The notes: generated by a model from the letters alone, not told the origin. A stretch of 64,000 bases of DNA from Varanus komodoensis (GCF_004798865.1 NW_025336416.1:2775172-2839171), one strand, 5' to 3'. Shown: positions 1-12,213, numbered from the stretch's first letter. Program-made: numbers and translations.

Positions 1-262
1 AATCCTAGAATTACAGATTGGTAGAGTTGGAAGCAGCCTATAGGGCCATCGAGTCCAACCCTCTGCTGATGCGGGGCTCCATCCCAGACCAATGGCTGTC
101 CAACTGCCTCTTGAAAGTCTCAGGTGTAGAAGAGCCCCCACCTCCCTCAGTCATGGGGTCCAACGTTGTGCGGCTCTAGCAGCCAGGAAGTTCTCCGGAT
201 GTCCAGCCGGTTCCTGGCTCTCTGCAATTTGAGTCCAATACGCTGTGTCCTGCACCGTCTCA
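1..262 (-). mobile_element. CR1 LINE 3' end, 5'-truncated
   Basis: The left edge reads as the reverse complement of a CR1 3' terminus: the run AATCCTAGAATTACAG, then GTTGGAAG, then GTCCAACCCTCTGC are the usual landmarks of CR1 3' UTRs. The similarity fades around position 260, after the segment near CTGTGTCCTG. This is the non-coding end of a CR1 LINE copied by target-primed reverse transcription. Whether it starts before the window cannot be seen. Confidence 0.8.
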
Positions 263-1604
263 CCCCCATCGTCTCTCTCGCTCACCATTGCTACTGTGGG
301 GTCTCTTGACAAACTGGAAGCCAGGGAGCGGGTAGGTATGGGCACCTGCTGCTTTCCCTTCCCGCCACCTTATCTGGGTCAGTCAACAAACAGCTTGTGA
401 TGGAGAAGAGGATAAACACATCCAGGGGGGTCTTACCTGGGGGTCCCTTGCAGAAATGCAAAAGGCAACTGCTTAGGTCTAGCCTTCCAGTTGGGTCTGT
501 TGCTTCCAGCACTTAGCCGAGCTTCTCTGTTTCCTTCATTTCCAGGGCCAATTCTCTGTTTGGGACCGAACATTCCTGAGGGTAGCAGCCAATCCTCTGG
601 AGGAATCTCAAGGTTGGCCCCTTCTTGTGAGGGTAGCTGAGATCAGTCTGTCTAGGGGGCTTACTGCAAACCATTCCTGAAATCTGTGGAGCAGCCAATG
701 TAGGAGGACTTAGCTTCTCCCTAGGTGGGTGATTTCAGTGCAGGCTCACCTGGAAGGGTGCAACGTCCCAAAGTCATTATGGGGGACCCACACTTTTTGT
801 CATACCTTGAATCAAGGATCCGCCAACAACTGCAGGACATGGTTTTGCAGTCTATCTGCTGCAATGGTTATACTTTGCTTTCCTCAGCATTAATCACTCT
901 GCTAATTCGCTACAGCTCAATAGCTATGCAGCTTCTACCCTTGAGTGTGTTCATTACATTCTGAATCCTAAAAAGAGCCATTGACTCCTGGCAAGACCAC
1001 TCCATCTGAGTGTGGGCCCTTGGCAAGCGCCCGGCTACAGTTACCCATGATGCTAGCCCTGTGGCTTTGGTGGATCCAAAGAATGGAAAATGGAAATTTG
1101 TCTAGCAAGGGCATTTGGTACCCAGCCCTTGAGTGCCCGCAGGGACTCCCAGAGCAGCCCAGAAATGAGCTTCTAGAAAGCCCAGTGAAAAAGATCAGGC
1201 TTGCCATCAGCAGCTGGTATTAGTGGGCCAAATGTCGGCCTTCCCCTTTTCTTTGCGGACCCACCATGGCATTGACCTGTTGAACAGCTTCCTGCCTGAA
1301 GGGCAACTTCCATTTCAGAGGCTCTCCCAAGAGCTGCATTCCAGTATTGGGTGAGACCAACGACAAAAGGGTTGTCATGCACTCCTAAAATGAAAATAAT
1401 GGCTGCAATAGCATGGATATTGGAAAGGGTGACCTCATTAAAGAATGTAATTTACTATGGTTTCTAATTTGTCTCCTGTTGTGCAGCAAGTGAAGAGTAG
1501 ATTTATAAGTAGTGTCACAGAATATCCACTTAATTTCTGTAAATTTTACAGGGCGAGTGGCCTAACTGGCAAACCTTGGGGCACAGAATGTGGAATGTCA
1601 GAGT
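263..1604. other. No recognised feature
   Basis: I see no repeat family, RNA gene or convincing exon here. Short open frames exist on both strands, but they lack protein-like composition or supporting splice context. The interval is of mixed composition without simple repeats. Confidence 0.5.
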
Positions 1605-2087
1605 GTAGGACTTCTGGGCACCACATTACAGGAAGGATATAGCCAGGTTAGAGTCAGTGCAGCGTAGGGCCACAGGGATGGTGGCTGGATGGCAGGGAAA
1701 GCCATATGAGACGAGACCAAGGGAACTGGGTCTTTTCAGCCTGGAGGAGAGGAGCGTCCAAGGGGATCTGTTGGCAACAGATAGGTACATGAGGGGGTGT
1801 CACACAGGGGTGGATAGAGACCTGTTCCCTGCAGGGGAAGGCAGGATGCACTCCAACAGAGCCAAGCTTAAGGAACCAAGATTCAATTTGGATCCCGGAA
1901 GGTACTTCCTGACAATTAGGACCCTGAGGGTATGGAATGGGCTTGGATGAAGCCCCATCAGTGAGGGCATTCAAGGATAGACTGGGCATGCAGATGATAG
2001 GCATGTCATGAGCAGAGCCAGCTGGAGGTCAGACTAGATGGCCTGGGGAACCCCTTCTGACTTGCTCTGTTTCTCTGTTTCTATGAC
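1605..2087 (+). mobile_element. CR1 LINE 3' end (subfamily ending TTTCTATGAC)
   Basis: The sequence runs through typical CR1 landmarks: CTGGGCACCACATTACAGGA, GGGTCTTTTCAGCCTGGAGGA, GACCCTGAGGGTATGGAATG, TCAGACTAGATGGCC, and the terminal TTTCTCTGTTTCTATGAC. It is a 5'-truncated copy with no intact reading frame. The same subfamily recurs at 13.3, 21.9 and 43.8 kb. Confidence 0.85.
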
Positions 2088-2218
2088 TTACCTGCTGCAG
2101 AACCGTTTCCAGCCCACCAGTAATCCTAGAAAATTCTTTGGAATCAACAAAGAAATTTGAAGGCTGAGCTTAGGACGGGCTTGTACTATGTGCTCATGAG
2201 CTTGTCAATGACTCTTTT

Positions 2219-2238
2219 GCTGCTGCTGCTGCTGCTGG
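2219..2238 (+). repeat. (GCT)n microsatellite
   Basis: About six to seven uninterrupted GCT/CTG units in non-coding DNA, followed by an AT-rich stretch. Confidence 0.9.
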
Positions 2239-5200
2239 ATTTTATTTTATTTTTTAATAGAAGCATTGCAGTTCACAAGCAATATTTTGAGAGCTGTATT
2301 TTACAATGCAAAAAATACAGGAAGCTGTATAAATCACCAGATCTAGCCAAATTGCTTGCCATTTACGGGAGATGTTTCAAGGTCATATTGTAGCACCCAG
2401 GGTCTGGGCAAGTTACCTCTCTCTCCCTCTTTTTACTTTTTCGGTGACAGTTCCCTCCATACCCTGCTCAGCTTCATAATAGTAAGTGGCAGGCTGGCCA
2501 GGAGGGTCCTTTCCCTCCTAGATGCCAAGCTCTGCACACTTCATCTAATTATCTGTCAGGGGCTGTTACATTGTCCCTTGAAGTACAGCATAAATCAAAA
2601 AGTCAATTGTCTATTTTAATCAGGCTTATCCCCAGCGTATGCTCTGTGCGGGAAGCAAAATTAGCTTGCAAATAGTAAACATTTCAGGTCTAATCTGATC
2701 ATTTTCAGCAAAACACTTGTAAGCGTTAAACTGCAAGGGAACCTCACAGGACTGTGTAAAGCCATACAGGGAATGGAACTTAGGGGGGTGTATTGATCAC
2801 AGGTTGGTCCTACCTACGCAAGGTCCATGGCCCTGAATGAAAGCAATTCATCAGGTTCTGCCATGAACTGGATGCACCAGCTCAGTATTCTGGGATGGAA
2901 GATGTTTCTCCCTCTAGTATATTATATTTGTGAAGATGACTCATTCAACAACTTAGATTGATCTAAGAAAAAGAGTCATGAAGCCTTCATAAAGGAGAGT
3001 ATCCTTGGATATACTGAATTATACCACTGAGGTACATTTGCAAACAGAAGGCAAGCTCTGTTATAAGAGGGTGCCAAGGATTTCATTTGGTGGAGCTGTG
3101 GTGGGACGACTCATCAGTAGAGGGCGACTTGCAGTGGTCCAGTCAGGGCTCTTCCTTGCTAGATGGAAAAGGACATCAGGAGTGGGCTGGACTTGGCCAA
3201 CTGCCTCTTGTCTCCAACATCAGACCTTAAGAACTGCAAACTGTCCATCAAAGAAAGATGAGGTGCTACCCTGGAACTTCCATTAACTTCTCCGAATCAA
3301 CCAGAGGGACCGTGTTGTGGTAGAATGAGCAACTTTATGCTGAAATTGCATGGCAAAAATAAGTGCGTACACCTAAGTTTATGCATAATTAGCATCAGTG
3401 TCACAACGTGATCCCAAAAGTTGTTCTTTGAGGATGATTAAATCTATTGATATGCTGCTCTCCATATCTAAAGTTCCCTGGCTATTCCCACTAGGTCAGA
3501 TTGCAAAAGGCCTTAAATGGCATGGATTAGCTCTGTTGATTGGCTGTGCCATGAGGCAATCACAGTGGAGATGAACTGCTTCTCTGCTACCATAGCCGAC
3601 ATAGAGAAGACTTAATAACAACCGTATTTAATAATACATCAACCTTGAACTTTTTTTGGTCATCCCATCCCTCTCTGGGATGGCTTCATTGCCCTGAGCT
3701 CTGCTGTTTATTAAGGAGCTGAACAGGCTGTGCCCAAAAGGGGGATCAGCAAAGCCCCTACTGGGAGAGGGAGGAAGTGAATCGGAAGGACTCTGAGGGA
3801 GGAAGCTCAGGGCTGAAAATGGGGCTCCACAGGTTGATATAGCCCCATAGGATCCCCCCAGTGGCTGGCCCTGCTGGCACATGTGTGCACACCAAGGGCC
3901 TCTTCTCTCAGACAGGACAACGAGCAATGACGAAGCATGGAAACCTTAACATGAGCAGTTGCTTCTCCACATGGTTCCAGGGAGACCAAACACACCATGC
4001 TCCACCATGCCCGCTGGTCCTCATGCAATGCCAAGCCAGGCCCTGCAGTTTCCACCATTGCTTGCCACTATGTGTGAACCCACCATGGGTGTCCTTGGTG
4101 GTTATCCTGGACCCATCCATGCTCTGGGAAGTCTCCAGCAAAGACTTCTGTATCCCTGGAGGATCCTATTCCAGGAAGGCTCGATCTGGGTGTTGCCCTT
4201 CCACTACTTAATAACCAGATTCTGCTCCGAAGTCCTCCACTGCTTAATTTTCATTGATGGCAGGTGCTGAACACAGATAGGGCCAGAAGTGCTGACATCA
4301 GAACAAGCACTTTGCTTTCAGACCGCTGTACGGGAGACCGAGCAATTAGATGGCCAGATTCAATTTCCGAATACTGCCCTTTTCTCTTTTAAATGTCTTG
4401 CACATAAAGCTGCCTTTTTCTTCCCAGGCACCTGCAGTGCTTCTATGGGATGGCCAGTTTTGTTTGCCTAAGAAAAGTTTAGCCCCTGCAGTCCAAAAGG
4501 CACGTGAGTGTCTGCGAGGCTGTATCAGCAAGCATCGGCCTCTGAGTTATTGCTTTCCTTAATAAATATGCAACGTTGAAATTTTAGGAACCAAGAAAGG
4601 TCATCTAGATATAAGAAGGGGGAGCAAACTCACTTAAACTTGCTTTATTAAAAACACAGGAATTGCGATTACAAAATGGAGGAGATGAAGCATCGGGTCT
4701 GTACGGCGCAAAGTGGCTGACCTTTGGGGTCTTGGCAGCTGCAAGGCGGAAACACAGTTTTGCTTTCCTTCCCAGCCCCACAGGAATGAAATAAACTCAT
4801 CCATATTCAAAAGTTTAGTGAAGTCTAGAAAGTAAACATTTCCATTTCTGGGACAGATTGCATAATACAGTGTCAGCCTACAAGCAACTTGAGGAATCCA
4901 GTGCTCAGCTTGTTATGAGATGAAAGCCCTCTGTAGTTTCTCAGCTGCTTTTCGTTTCATTTTTAGCGATAGAAATCATCAAATCATTGGCTGTCCTGGC
5001 AAACAAAAAGTGAAATAAAACCAGTTCAGAAGCAATGCCTCCAAACACCCCATGTCAGCACTAGGATCCACTCATATGATTTCATTCCTCAGTTAATGTA
5101 GTAAAGATTGATCAGGTCGCGTTTAAGGGGGAAATCGATAGCAGCTTAATTCAGCAAGCCTCAGAAAAATTTATGAAGAACGGTTAAAAACCACTGATGG

Positions 5201-5629
5201 GATGCTTGTTGTGGTTCTTTATAAATGCTTTGGGGGAGGGCGCTTCGGCATAGATGCTCCTACCATCATTTTTATGATGGGTTTGCAGTGGCAGCCGCAA
5301 CATGTCAGAAGATGCGTCATCATAGAAACAGCACTTTTCCTCCATTGCCTTCAGCTACGGACAGGATTTGTGTAGCTTGAGATTTATCCATTTTGACCTT
5401 TAATGTCTGTTACGGTATTTGTTGATCCAGTAAAAAGCTACTTTATCTGCCCTGTCTTGGTAGACAAATACAGATATTGCAGAGTTGTCTCCATCTGCAG
5501 TCTCTCATTTCCTTCTTCCCTCGCACATTTTCCTCACTCTGCTTTGCATTGTCTAGCTGGAAATTGCACTCAATGATTTCCATGTCAACAGTTGCTAATA
5601 ATTAAGAGCACAATGAATATTGCTGGGTT

Positions 5630-5643
5630 CCCCCCCCCCCCCC
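5630..5643 (+). repeat. Poly-C tract
   Basis: Fourteen consecutive C residues. Homopolymers like this often vary in length and are prone to sequencing error. Confidence 0.9.
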
Positions 5644-6010
5644 GTCTTTTCCTTGTATTTGATATGGCAGGTAAGTATCCCCCAAAAGCAAATGGTCTGT
5701 GAATTGCTTTTGTAGATTTGGTGTGTGGCAGCAGGAGAAGAGTGTCTGATGCACAAGGAGATGAGCAGCAAAACCTGTTCCACACACAACACACAGTAGG
5801 GATTCAGAGCTGCATTTTAGAAAGAGAGGTTTGTGTTTCCGAAGGAGGGCCGTGCTACACTATGAAGCCTCTTGTGGTTATGCATGTGAAGTGGGACAGA
5901 AAACGGAGCACGTGCTTTTATGGCTAAATATCCTAAATAAGCAGTGCTTGGCTGCAGAAGAGTGGAAATACCCATGTCAGTGAAGAGGCAGGTTCCCCAG
6001 GAGGAGAGTG

Positions 6011-6510
6011 GGCCTTTTCTAATCCAGATCCTTTATCTCACGGGTGGGCAGCTTCCAGGGTTCAGGGGACCAGATGGGCCCTGTGGACCAATTGTGGTCC
6101 ACACTTGCCTGGAAATTTGGTGGCACAAGGGCATTGGAGTCCTCAAAGAAAGCAAGAGGGGGCACCGTCAGCCTGCTGGTGGCCTATTGCAGACTTGTGC
6201 TTTATCAGAACAGGGTTGCTCTGTCCCATATTCCTTTCTAAGAGCATAGCTAAAATTAATTTGAGAATTGGAGCATGTGCCATTTGGACTGCCTTTCAGC
6301 TCCTGAGGTACTGGCCCAGTGGGTAGTGGGCATGGTCTAATTGTAGTTGTGGGCAACTTGCCACACAGAATGGCTCTGGATAGAGAGAGACAGCCTCATC
6401 ACAAGGCGTTCCCAAAGAATTCAGCAGGGCTGCGATTTGTGTTGATATGGGGGTGCTGATCTCCTCACCCCCGTGGTGTGGTGCTTAAGAGTGCAGTTCC
6501 TCTTATACGC
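6011..6510. other. Unassigned, possibly old DNA-transposon remnant
   Basis: The motif GGGTGGGCAGCTTCC near 6041, with complementary GGGCAACTTGCCAC near 6349, recalls ends of hAT-type elements. I cannot define both termini or a target duplication, so this is only a hint. Confidence 0.2.
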
Positions 6511-7042
6511 CTCACTAGGCAGGCCTCACCTGGAAGGTTGTGTCCAGTTCTGGGCACCAAGATGTACGAAAGACACAGGTGAATTAGAAAGGGTCCAGAG
6601 GAGGGCAACAAAGATGATCCAGGGTTTGGAAACACTGCCCTGTGAGGAGAGACTGAGAGAACTGGGCATGTTCAGCCTTGAGAAAAGAAGACTGAGGGGG
6701 GACTTGGTATCCCTCTAGAAGTCCCTCAAAGGCTGTCCCAAAGAGGAAGGCCAAGATCTCCTCTTGCTGATGCCAGAGTGCAGGACACGGAATACTCAAG
6801 TCAAGTTGTGACAACCCAGATTCAGGCTGGACATCGGGAAAAGCTTCCTCACTGTCAGAGCAATACGACAGTGGGACCAGCTGCCTGGAGAGGTGGTGGG
6901 CTCTCCCACACTGGAGACATTCAAGGTGAAACTGGACAGCCATCCAAGTGGGATGGTGTAATGTGGTGTCCTGCAACAGCAGGAGGGTTGGACTCGATGG
7001 CCTTCATGGCCCCTTCCAACTCTACTATTCTATGATTCTATG
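6511..7042 (+). mobile_element. CR1 LINE 3' end, copy A of a close pair
   Basis: This 5'-truncated CR1 shows AGGCCTCACCTGG, CCAGAGGAGGGCAACAA, GAGACTGAGAGAACTGGGC, TTCAGCCTTGAGAAAAGAAG, GGACTCGATGGCC and the terminal octamer-like repeats ATTCTATGATTCTATGAC. It is very similar along its length to the copy at 16013-16544. The recognisable homology starts at the same base in both and spans 532 bases in each. The flanks differ, so the two look like separate insertions of one subfamily rather than a block duplication. Confidence 0.9.
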
Positions 7043-7252
7043 ACTGGGACTCAGGCAATCTGGGTTCTAGTCTCCACTCAGCCTGGGAAGCCACTGGGTG
7101 ACTTTGGGACAGGCACAGAGTCTCAGCCCAGCCCACCTCATCTTGCTGGGTTGCGGCTGTGAGGATAAGACTGAGGAGAGGAAAGCAAAAGATGGAAGCT
7201 GTGCTGAGTTCTTTGAAAGGAGAGAGGGCAGGGTGTAAGTGTAATAATAAAT
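7043..7252 (+). mobile_element. tRNA-derived SINE with MIR-type core, 5'-truncated
   Basis: Begins within the tRNA-like half at GGGACTCAGGCAATCTGGGTT and continues through the core motif CACTGGGTGACTTTGGG and a variant of the CTACCTCACAGGGTTG motif to an AT-rich tail. It abuts the terminal ATTCTATGAC of the upstream CR1 with no spacer. Full-length relatives lie at 29.35 and 55.35 kb. Such SINEs are transcribed by RNA polymerase III from internal A and B boxes; here the A-box end is missing. Confidence 0.8.
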
Positions 7253-7415
7253 GCCAAATCATCCTGCTGATCCAAAGTCATGATTTCCATGGAAAGGTTT
7301 GGAAAAGTGCTTGTACGGAAAGGGGAGCCACCGAACATTTTCACGCATGTCCACGCAGAAGCAAGTCCCGTTGCTTTCCTGCCTAAGTGCGCGCCGGGTT
7401 GCGGTCTGACCTCAG

Positions 7416-7485
7416 GATACAACCCATGACTTCAAAGTGACTCTCGCCAAGTTCAGTGGGTTTACTCCCAGGAAAGTCGGTGTCA
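7416..7485 (+). repeat. Short interspersed repeat (TTCAGTGGGTTTACTCCCAG type)
   Basis: The core GTTCAGTGGGTTTACTCCCA followed by GTCAGATTGCAG matches a short repeat I recognise as common in reptile genomes, though I cannot name its family. Related copies lie at 27402-27466 and 35967-36054. Confidence 0.55.
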
Positions 7486-7761
7486 GATTGCAGCTTCTCT
7501 GTTGAAGAATCAATACATTTCAATCAAACGGGTACAAATGGAGAAATAAGGGAGGCTTTGGCAAACAATTGAGATTATTTTTACACAGCTTCTACTGCCT
7601 TGCTGCGGCTGCTTTTCCTTTCTTTAAAAAGGGAGTTTAATGGAACTTATTTTTCTTTTTGTCCTTCGAAAGCAAATTTGTGACTGTTTAGATTTACCTG
7701 GAAGGTAATTGTGCCTTTTCATGTAAGGTTTTTATAACCCCCCATGCATGCACATGCAAAA

Positions 7762-7786
7762 GCGCGCGCGCGCACACACACACACA
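7762..7786 (+). repeat. (GC)n(CA)n dinucleotide repeat
   Basis: About six GC units followed directly by about seven CA units. This is alternating purine-pyrimidine sequence of a kind that can adopt Z-DNA. Confidence 0.9.
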
Positions 7787-9385
7787 ATAATCTATTGTCG
7801 GCAGAGATAGCATTCTGAATTCAGCAGAGGCAATGAGGCGATGAGCTATTCAAACGCTTTACAAAGGAAGGAAATCATGTGAAAATATGATGAATACAAA
7901 GAACCTCTTGGAGGCTGCTTCCAATTTATTCCAGCATCTTTTTCCTTCCATGTATCTCATTCTTGTCTCAGATTCCTAATGCCAGGGCCAAGTTGGAAAG
8001 AAGACATCTTGCGCTCTAGACAGAGGTGCTGTTTATTTTTGTGGTCCATATAAAAAAGCAGTCAAGCGTGATTCATGGCTTGGTGTAAAGGCTGCAGATT
8101 AAACCAGTTCTCAATATTTATGAATTTTTTTTAAAGGTGATACTAATACACCGTCGCAGTGCTTAAAGATACAAGAAAATACACCTCTTGGGGTACAGGG
8201 GGAGTGATGAGATAAATATTGGTAGGGGGAAGAACAGCAGGAATAGAAAGAAAAGGTGGCTACATGGAAAGCAAAAGAAATGCATTAAATTAGATGTGGG
8301 TCATGCCTGCTTTCTTCACTGTGAAATCTCCATAGCCACACCTGATAAGAGATAGTATTTTAAGGGGAGCTGAAGCTGTCCCACCCCATGGACTTATTTC
8401 CATTTTGGAAGCCGTGTCCCAGTGGGAGGTGGGGCTAAGAGCAAAAGGGGAGAAGACGATGTCCCTCAAGTAGAGGAATATGTTGGATTAAAGCTCTTTC
8501 TGCTGGTAGTTAACGGTTAGGAGGGCTTTGCCAAGCTTGTGAGGTGGGTGGGGGGAGGTTCATAAAAGCCAGGAGCTCAGCAAACGGTTGTTGCCTGGAA
8601 GGACACCTGGTGGGAGTTTGGGAAAGCAGCATGGGCATTTGGACAACCCCAGAGAGGCAGAGTGTGGTGCCAGCAGTGCTTCCCCTCTCGGATGCTATCT
8701 TAAAACTCGCTTCATCCCCACTGAAAGGCATGATTGCCAGCATCCTCTGGTTGGGCTGCATCTGATGCCTGTAGAAGCAGATCTGTCCCAGAGCAGGTTG
8801 GCCCAAGAAGCTTGTCTCAATCTCTTACAGTAGCAAGAGCTGCATGGACCAAACTGCCCCCAGAGATGCTTTTAGAGGCAAAGCATCAGGGCCACCGAAG
8901 CGGCAACTGTGCTGCCCGGAGATCCCCTGGAAAGGATGACCGGGCTCTTGTACTTGAGCAGCACGCAGCATGTGTCCTGTTGCCACGCAGAGTGAGGGAA
9001 TTTTGTAGGAAGAAGCCTTGACAGCCCTGGTTTCTTTGCAAGTCTCTTTGAACCCCAAGCAGGGTCCCTTGGCTGTACCAGGATCCCGTGATCAGAGCCC
9101 ACTGCAGACTGGGAGTGAAGGCGGGCCATGCTGGTGTGTTTCTGGTGCTCTCTGTAGGGCCCCTTTCTGTCTCTCATGCCTCCTAAGAACTGCATGAAAG
9201 TGCTGGGGGTGTTTGCCAATATCCAGGTGACACCCAGTCACCCCAGTCCATTTCACCTGAACCTGGAGAAGCCCTACAAGGTGTGATTGGTGCCCAGAGG
9301 TGGCGATAGGCTGGAGACTCATAGGGAAGAAAGGACGGATCATCCTCATCGGGCCTGCAGGATGCAGTGTGCACGAATGTGGGGA

Positions 9386-9802
9386 TTTATTGTTTATTTA
9401 TTTATTTAGAATGTTGTATGCCGTCCGATTCGCATGAGCCTCGGGACAGCTTACATACAATAAATAAACACAATACAAATAGTGCACATAAAATCCAGAT
9501 TCACCCTGGCTGCAAATTAAAAAACCTATAGATGATATTAAAAATTGTAAAAATATTGTTTAAATAAAAAGGTCTTAGCCTGGCGCAGAAAAACAAATAA
9601 CGACGGCGCCAGGCGGACCTCTCTGGGGAGCACATTCCATAGATGGGGCGCCACCGCAGAGAAGGCCCTCCTCTGGGTACTTTGCCTCCTGATATCTCTC
9701 CCGGAGGGCTCCCAGAGGAGGGCCTCTGCTGCCGATCTCAGGGGGCAGGAGGGCAAATACGGAAGCAGGCGTTCCTTTAGGTATCCAGGTCCCAAGCCGT
9801 TT
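9386..9802 (-). mobile_element. L2-like LINE 3' end with ORF2 C-terminus
   Basis: On the minus strand the frame encodes NGLGPGYLKERLLPYLP, then RRAFSAVAPHLWNVLPREVR and a closing KTFLFKQYF. This is the conserved C-terminal block downstream of the reverse transcriptase in L2-clade LINEs. The 3' UTR follows, ending in a TTTA-rich tail at the left. The copy is 5'-truncated, and its 5' end abuts another L2-like fragment of opposite orientation. Close relatives are at 40.8 and 50.2 kb. Confidence 0.85.
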
Positions 9803-10252
9803 GGTGTTGGAATGCCAGTGCAATGCCAATTCTGGCCTACTTGCATTGGCTGCCTATGTGCTTCCAAGACCAATGCAAGGTGTTGGTTGTAACTATAAAG
9901 CCACACATGGCTTGGGATTTCAATCCCTGATGGAATGCCTCTCTCAGCCTCAATCGACCCAGAGCCTCCAATCTGCATCTGGGCCCTCCCTCTGACTGCC
10001 AACTCCAAGGGAAGCCTGGAAAGAGGCTCCAAGGCGGAGAACCTTCTCAGTGGTGTCCCCTCCTCAGTTATGGAATGATCTCCCCATGGAGGGGATCATC
10101 TTTCTCATCTTTGTGGCATCAGGTTAACACTGTCCTCTGTTCCCAGGCATTCCATGGCCTTTCATGGCTTGCGTTGGGTTACACCAGCTGTTTTATTGGT
10201 TGTATTGAAATGGGTTGAGATGTTTAAGCCGTTTATGCATTTTTGTATGTTA
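9803..10252 (+). mobile_element. Older L2-like LINE fragment
   Basis: On the plus strand LHWLP is encoded near 9841, followed by AACTATAAAGCCACACATGG, CGGAGAACCTTCTCAGTGG and TATGGAATGATCTCCCC, in the order expected for an L2-like C-terminus and 3' UTR. It is more decayed than the minus-strand copy to its left, so the two are probably independent insertions. It ends in a GA-rich tract. Confidence 0.7.
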
Positions 10253-10312
10253 GAAGAAGAAGTGGAGGGGGAGGGGGAGAAGGAAGAGGAAGAAGAGGAA
10301 GAGGAGGAGGGC
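10253..10312 (+). repeat. GA-rich low-complexity tract
   Basis: Interrupted GAA/GGA/GAG units about 60 bp long. They produce poly-Glu and poly-Ser pseudo-frames that are not genes. The tract follows the degraded L2 3' end. Confidence 0.85.
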
Positions 10313-12081
10313 AGCAGCAGCTGTCCACATGGCTTCCAGAGCTGTGACTGTGTGACACCTTTAGGATTCCAAAGGTAGTGCACGCTTCTGTTCTGTCAGC
10401 TGGTGCCACCATCAGGTTCGACAAGACCCTGCTTAAAGTGATTGTCCAACTCCTCCGTAAGTGGGTCCCATGACCGACTTGCTCATGGTAGGGGGCAGCA
10501 CCAGACAGCTGGAATGTTTAATTTCCCTCAGTTCCCCAGAAGAAGGCAACATCAGAGAATTGTGGGGAGCAAAACTGAAATCTGGACTCATCTGCTTGGG
10601 GTGACTTGGAAGGTCCGCCTTGGGGTGGAAATAAAAGCAGGACTCGGGGAACCCTTTGGCAACTGGCTCAGCTGGGGTGCTGGGAGCATGGCTGCTGTGC
10701 CCTCGTTGCTGTTTCTCAGTGCTGGCTCCAGCACACGGAGGGGGGTTGGACAAGACTCAGACTGAGGGCCCCCTTCCTCCGTGACTCTGCCTTCTCCTCT
10801 CCACTGCTGCTGTTCCTTCCCCCTTTTCTCTTCCCTCCTACCTCGTGCTTGCTTGATGGGCATTGAGCCAGTTGATTTGGCTTTGGTTTGAATCTATTTT
10901 TTTAATGCACTTTTAGCAAAATGTTTTAGAACAGGAAAAATGAGGTATTATTTCTGAAAGCAAAATACCATGTTTTTGACACTTGTGTAATTCCAGTACT
11001 CTGATGTACTACAGTGCCACCTAGAGGTTATGCAGGGGGAAAGCAGGAGAGGAAACAGTAATGCATATAGCTCGGTTCTGCAATGAAACCAGAAGTAGAT
11101 GTGAGAGATTAGCAGCCTTGTGTAGGAAAGCCCTTGATATGCAGCTGCTTCCAGTAATGCAATGTGTGCTCCAGATGCTGCTTTTCTGGCTGCAACTGTA
11201 GTGGTGGTGGCTGAATTGCAAACAGAAGATGTGCCAACATCTAGCCATTGCACAGCACTTTGTTATTAATGACTTCTGTCACTGCACCTCTAGCAGCAGC
11301 CTTAGACGCAGAAATGGAGCAGGAAGCAGGGTTTCTTTTGGAATGGGGACAAAGGGATTATAAACACTTATCAGCTTTATTACCATTCCCAGCAAAGTTT
11401 CCCCTGCTTCTTTTGTGTGTTTCATGTTGCTCTGTAAGGTACAGGAGCCAGGCCAGTAGAAAAGCTGGCCCCTCAAACTGGTTCTTACTGGGTTGTCCAA
11501 AAAGGTACAAGTAATCTTCTTCCAGCTCCATACTGGACTGAGTCTGCTAGGAGCAAAAGTGGAGAGAGGGGCCAGTTCAAAAGCATGCCTTCGCTTTAAC
11601 ATCAGAACTTGATTTGTTCTTGATCTGCTCCCATGTCTGCACAGAGGGTTTACCTAGTCTGAACAGTTCCTTTGGGCTAGATTGTTTTGTTTTATTCTGG
11701 TGACTCAAAATGGGGTCATAAACCGACAGGTATCCTACCAGGCCAAAAGTATTCATGTAGATTTTATTTGAGGTTTAAAGAAGAGGATCCTGGACCGGCA
11801 AATGAGCGAGGCTTCACAGAGAGAAGACGGCAGCCTGCATTACCGATGCACTGCATCACCCAAACTTCTCTAGGGTCTTTAATGGTTTGGTTTCCTGGCA
11901 ACAGGAATGGGGAAGAACTCACAGACATCCCATTAACCCCAAGGAGAGACTTATTGATAATTCCCAAGGACAACTAAGAGAGAAAACAAGCCACTTTCCT
12001 CGTTCTTATTAGATGCGAAATTTCCCCTGTGCTTATCACTTGTCTGAGATAACACTCTGTGTCTGGAGAGTCCTCGGGGCT
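10313..12081. other. No recognised feature
   Basis: Unique-looking DNA of mixed composition. Overlapping frames of about 90-107 codons occur on both strands near 10433-10866, but they overlap each other and lack recognisable domains. Confidence 0.45.
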
Positions 12082-12213
12082 CAGGGGTGAGCCACTCATG
12101 GTGGCCTAGATTTTTTCATCTGCACCTCCCATCAGCCCCGTTCAGTGTCCCCATTGGAGAGAGTTGGGAGTCGTCATCTGAAGCACCTGGAGGTCCAAAA
12201 GCTGCCCACCCTG
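12082..12213. mobile_element. Short hAT-like non-autonomous DNA transposon
   Basis: Starts with CAGGGGTGAGCC and ends with GCTGCCCACCCTG, inverted ends of the hAT type. Internally it has GTTGGGAGTCGTCATCTG and CACCTGGAGGTCC, familiar from short reptile hAT derivatives. The 8-base flanks (TCGGGGCT and CTTTCGAC) do not match, so the target duplication has decayed or one boundary is off. Confidence 0.5.

Larger units (their letters stand above)
2088..6010. other. Repeat-poor interval with short simple repeats
   Basis: No interspersed repeat or exon is recognised in these 3.9 kb. A (GCT)n run lies at 2219-2238 and a run of 14 C at 5630-5643. AT-rich stretches at about 2590-2730 and 4860-5520 have the look of unique, possibly conserved, non-coding DNA, but that needs an alignment. 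Two open frames near 3861-4270 overlap in different frames and look like chance. Confidence 0.5.
7253..9385. other. Repeat-poor interval
   Basis: Mostly unassigned DNA. It contains a short interspersed repeat at about 7416-7485 and a (GC)n(CA)n tract at 7762-7786. The stretch around 7850-8160 is AT-rich and unique-looking. No exon is recognised. Confidence 0.5.

Noticed and set aside
6035-6365. hAT-type element
   Set aside because: End-like motifs are present, but neither boundary nor a target duplication could be defined, so it is kept only as a hint.
9538-10032. 164-codon minus-strand frame taken as a gene
   Set aside because: Only the part up to about 9802 is the L2-like C-terminus; the rest is a chance extension into an unrelated plus-strand LINE.
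10162-10424. Poly-Ser and Pro-rich frames
   Set aside because: Translations of the GA-rich low-complexity tract.
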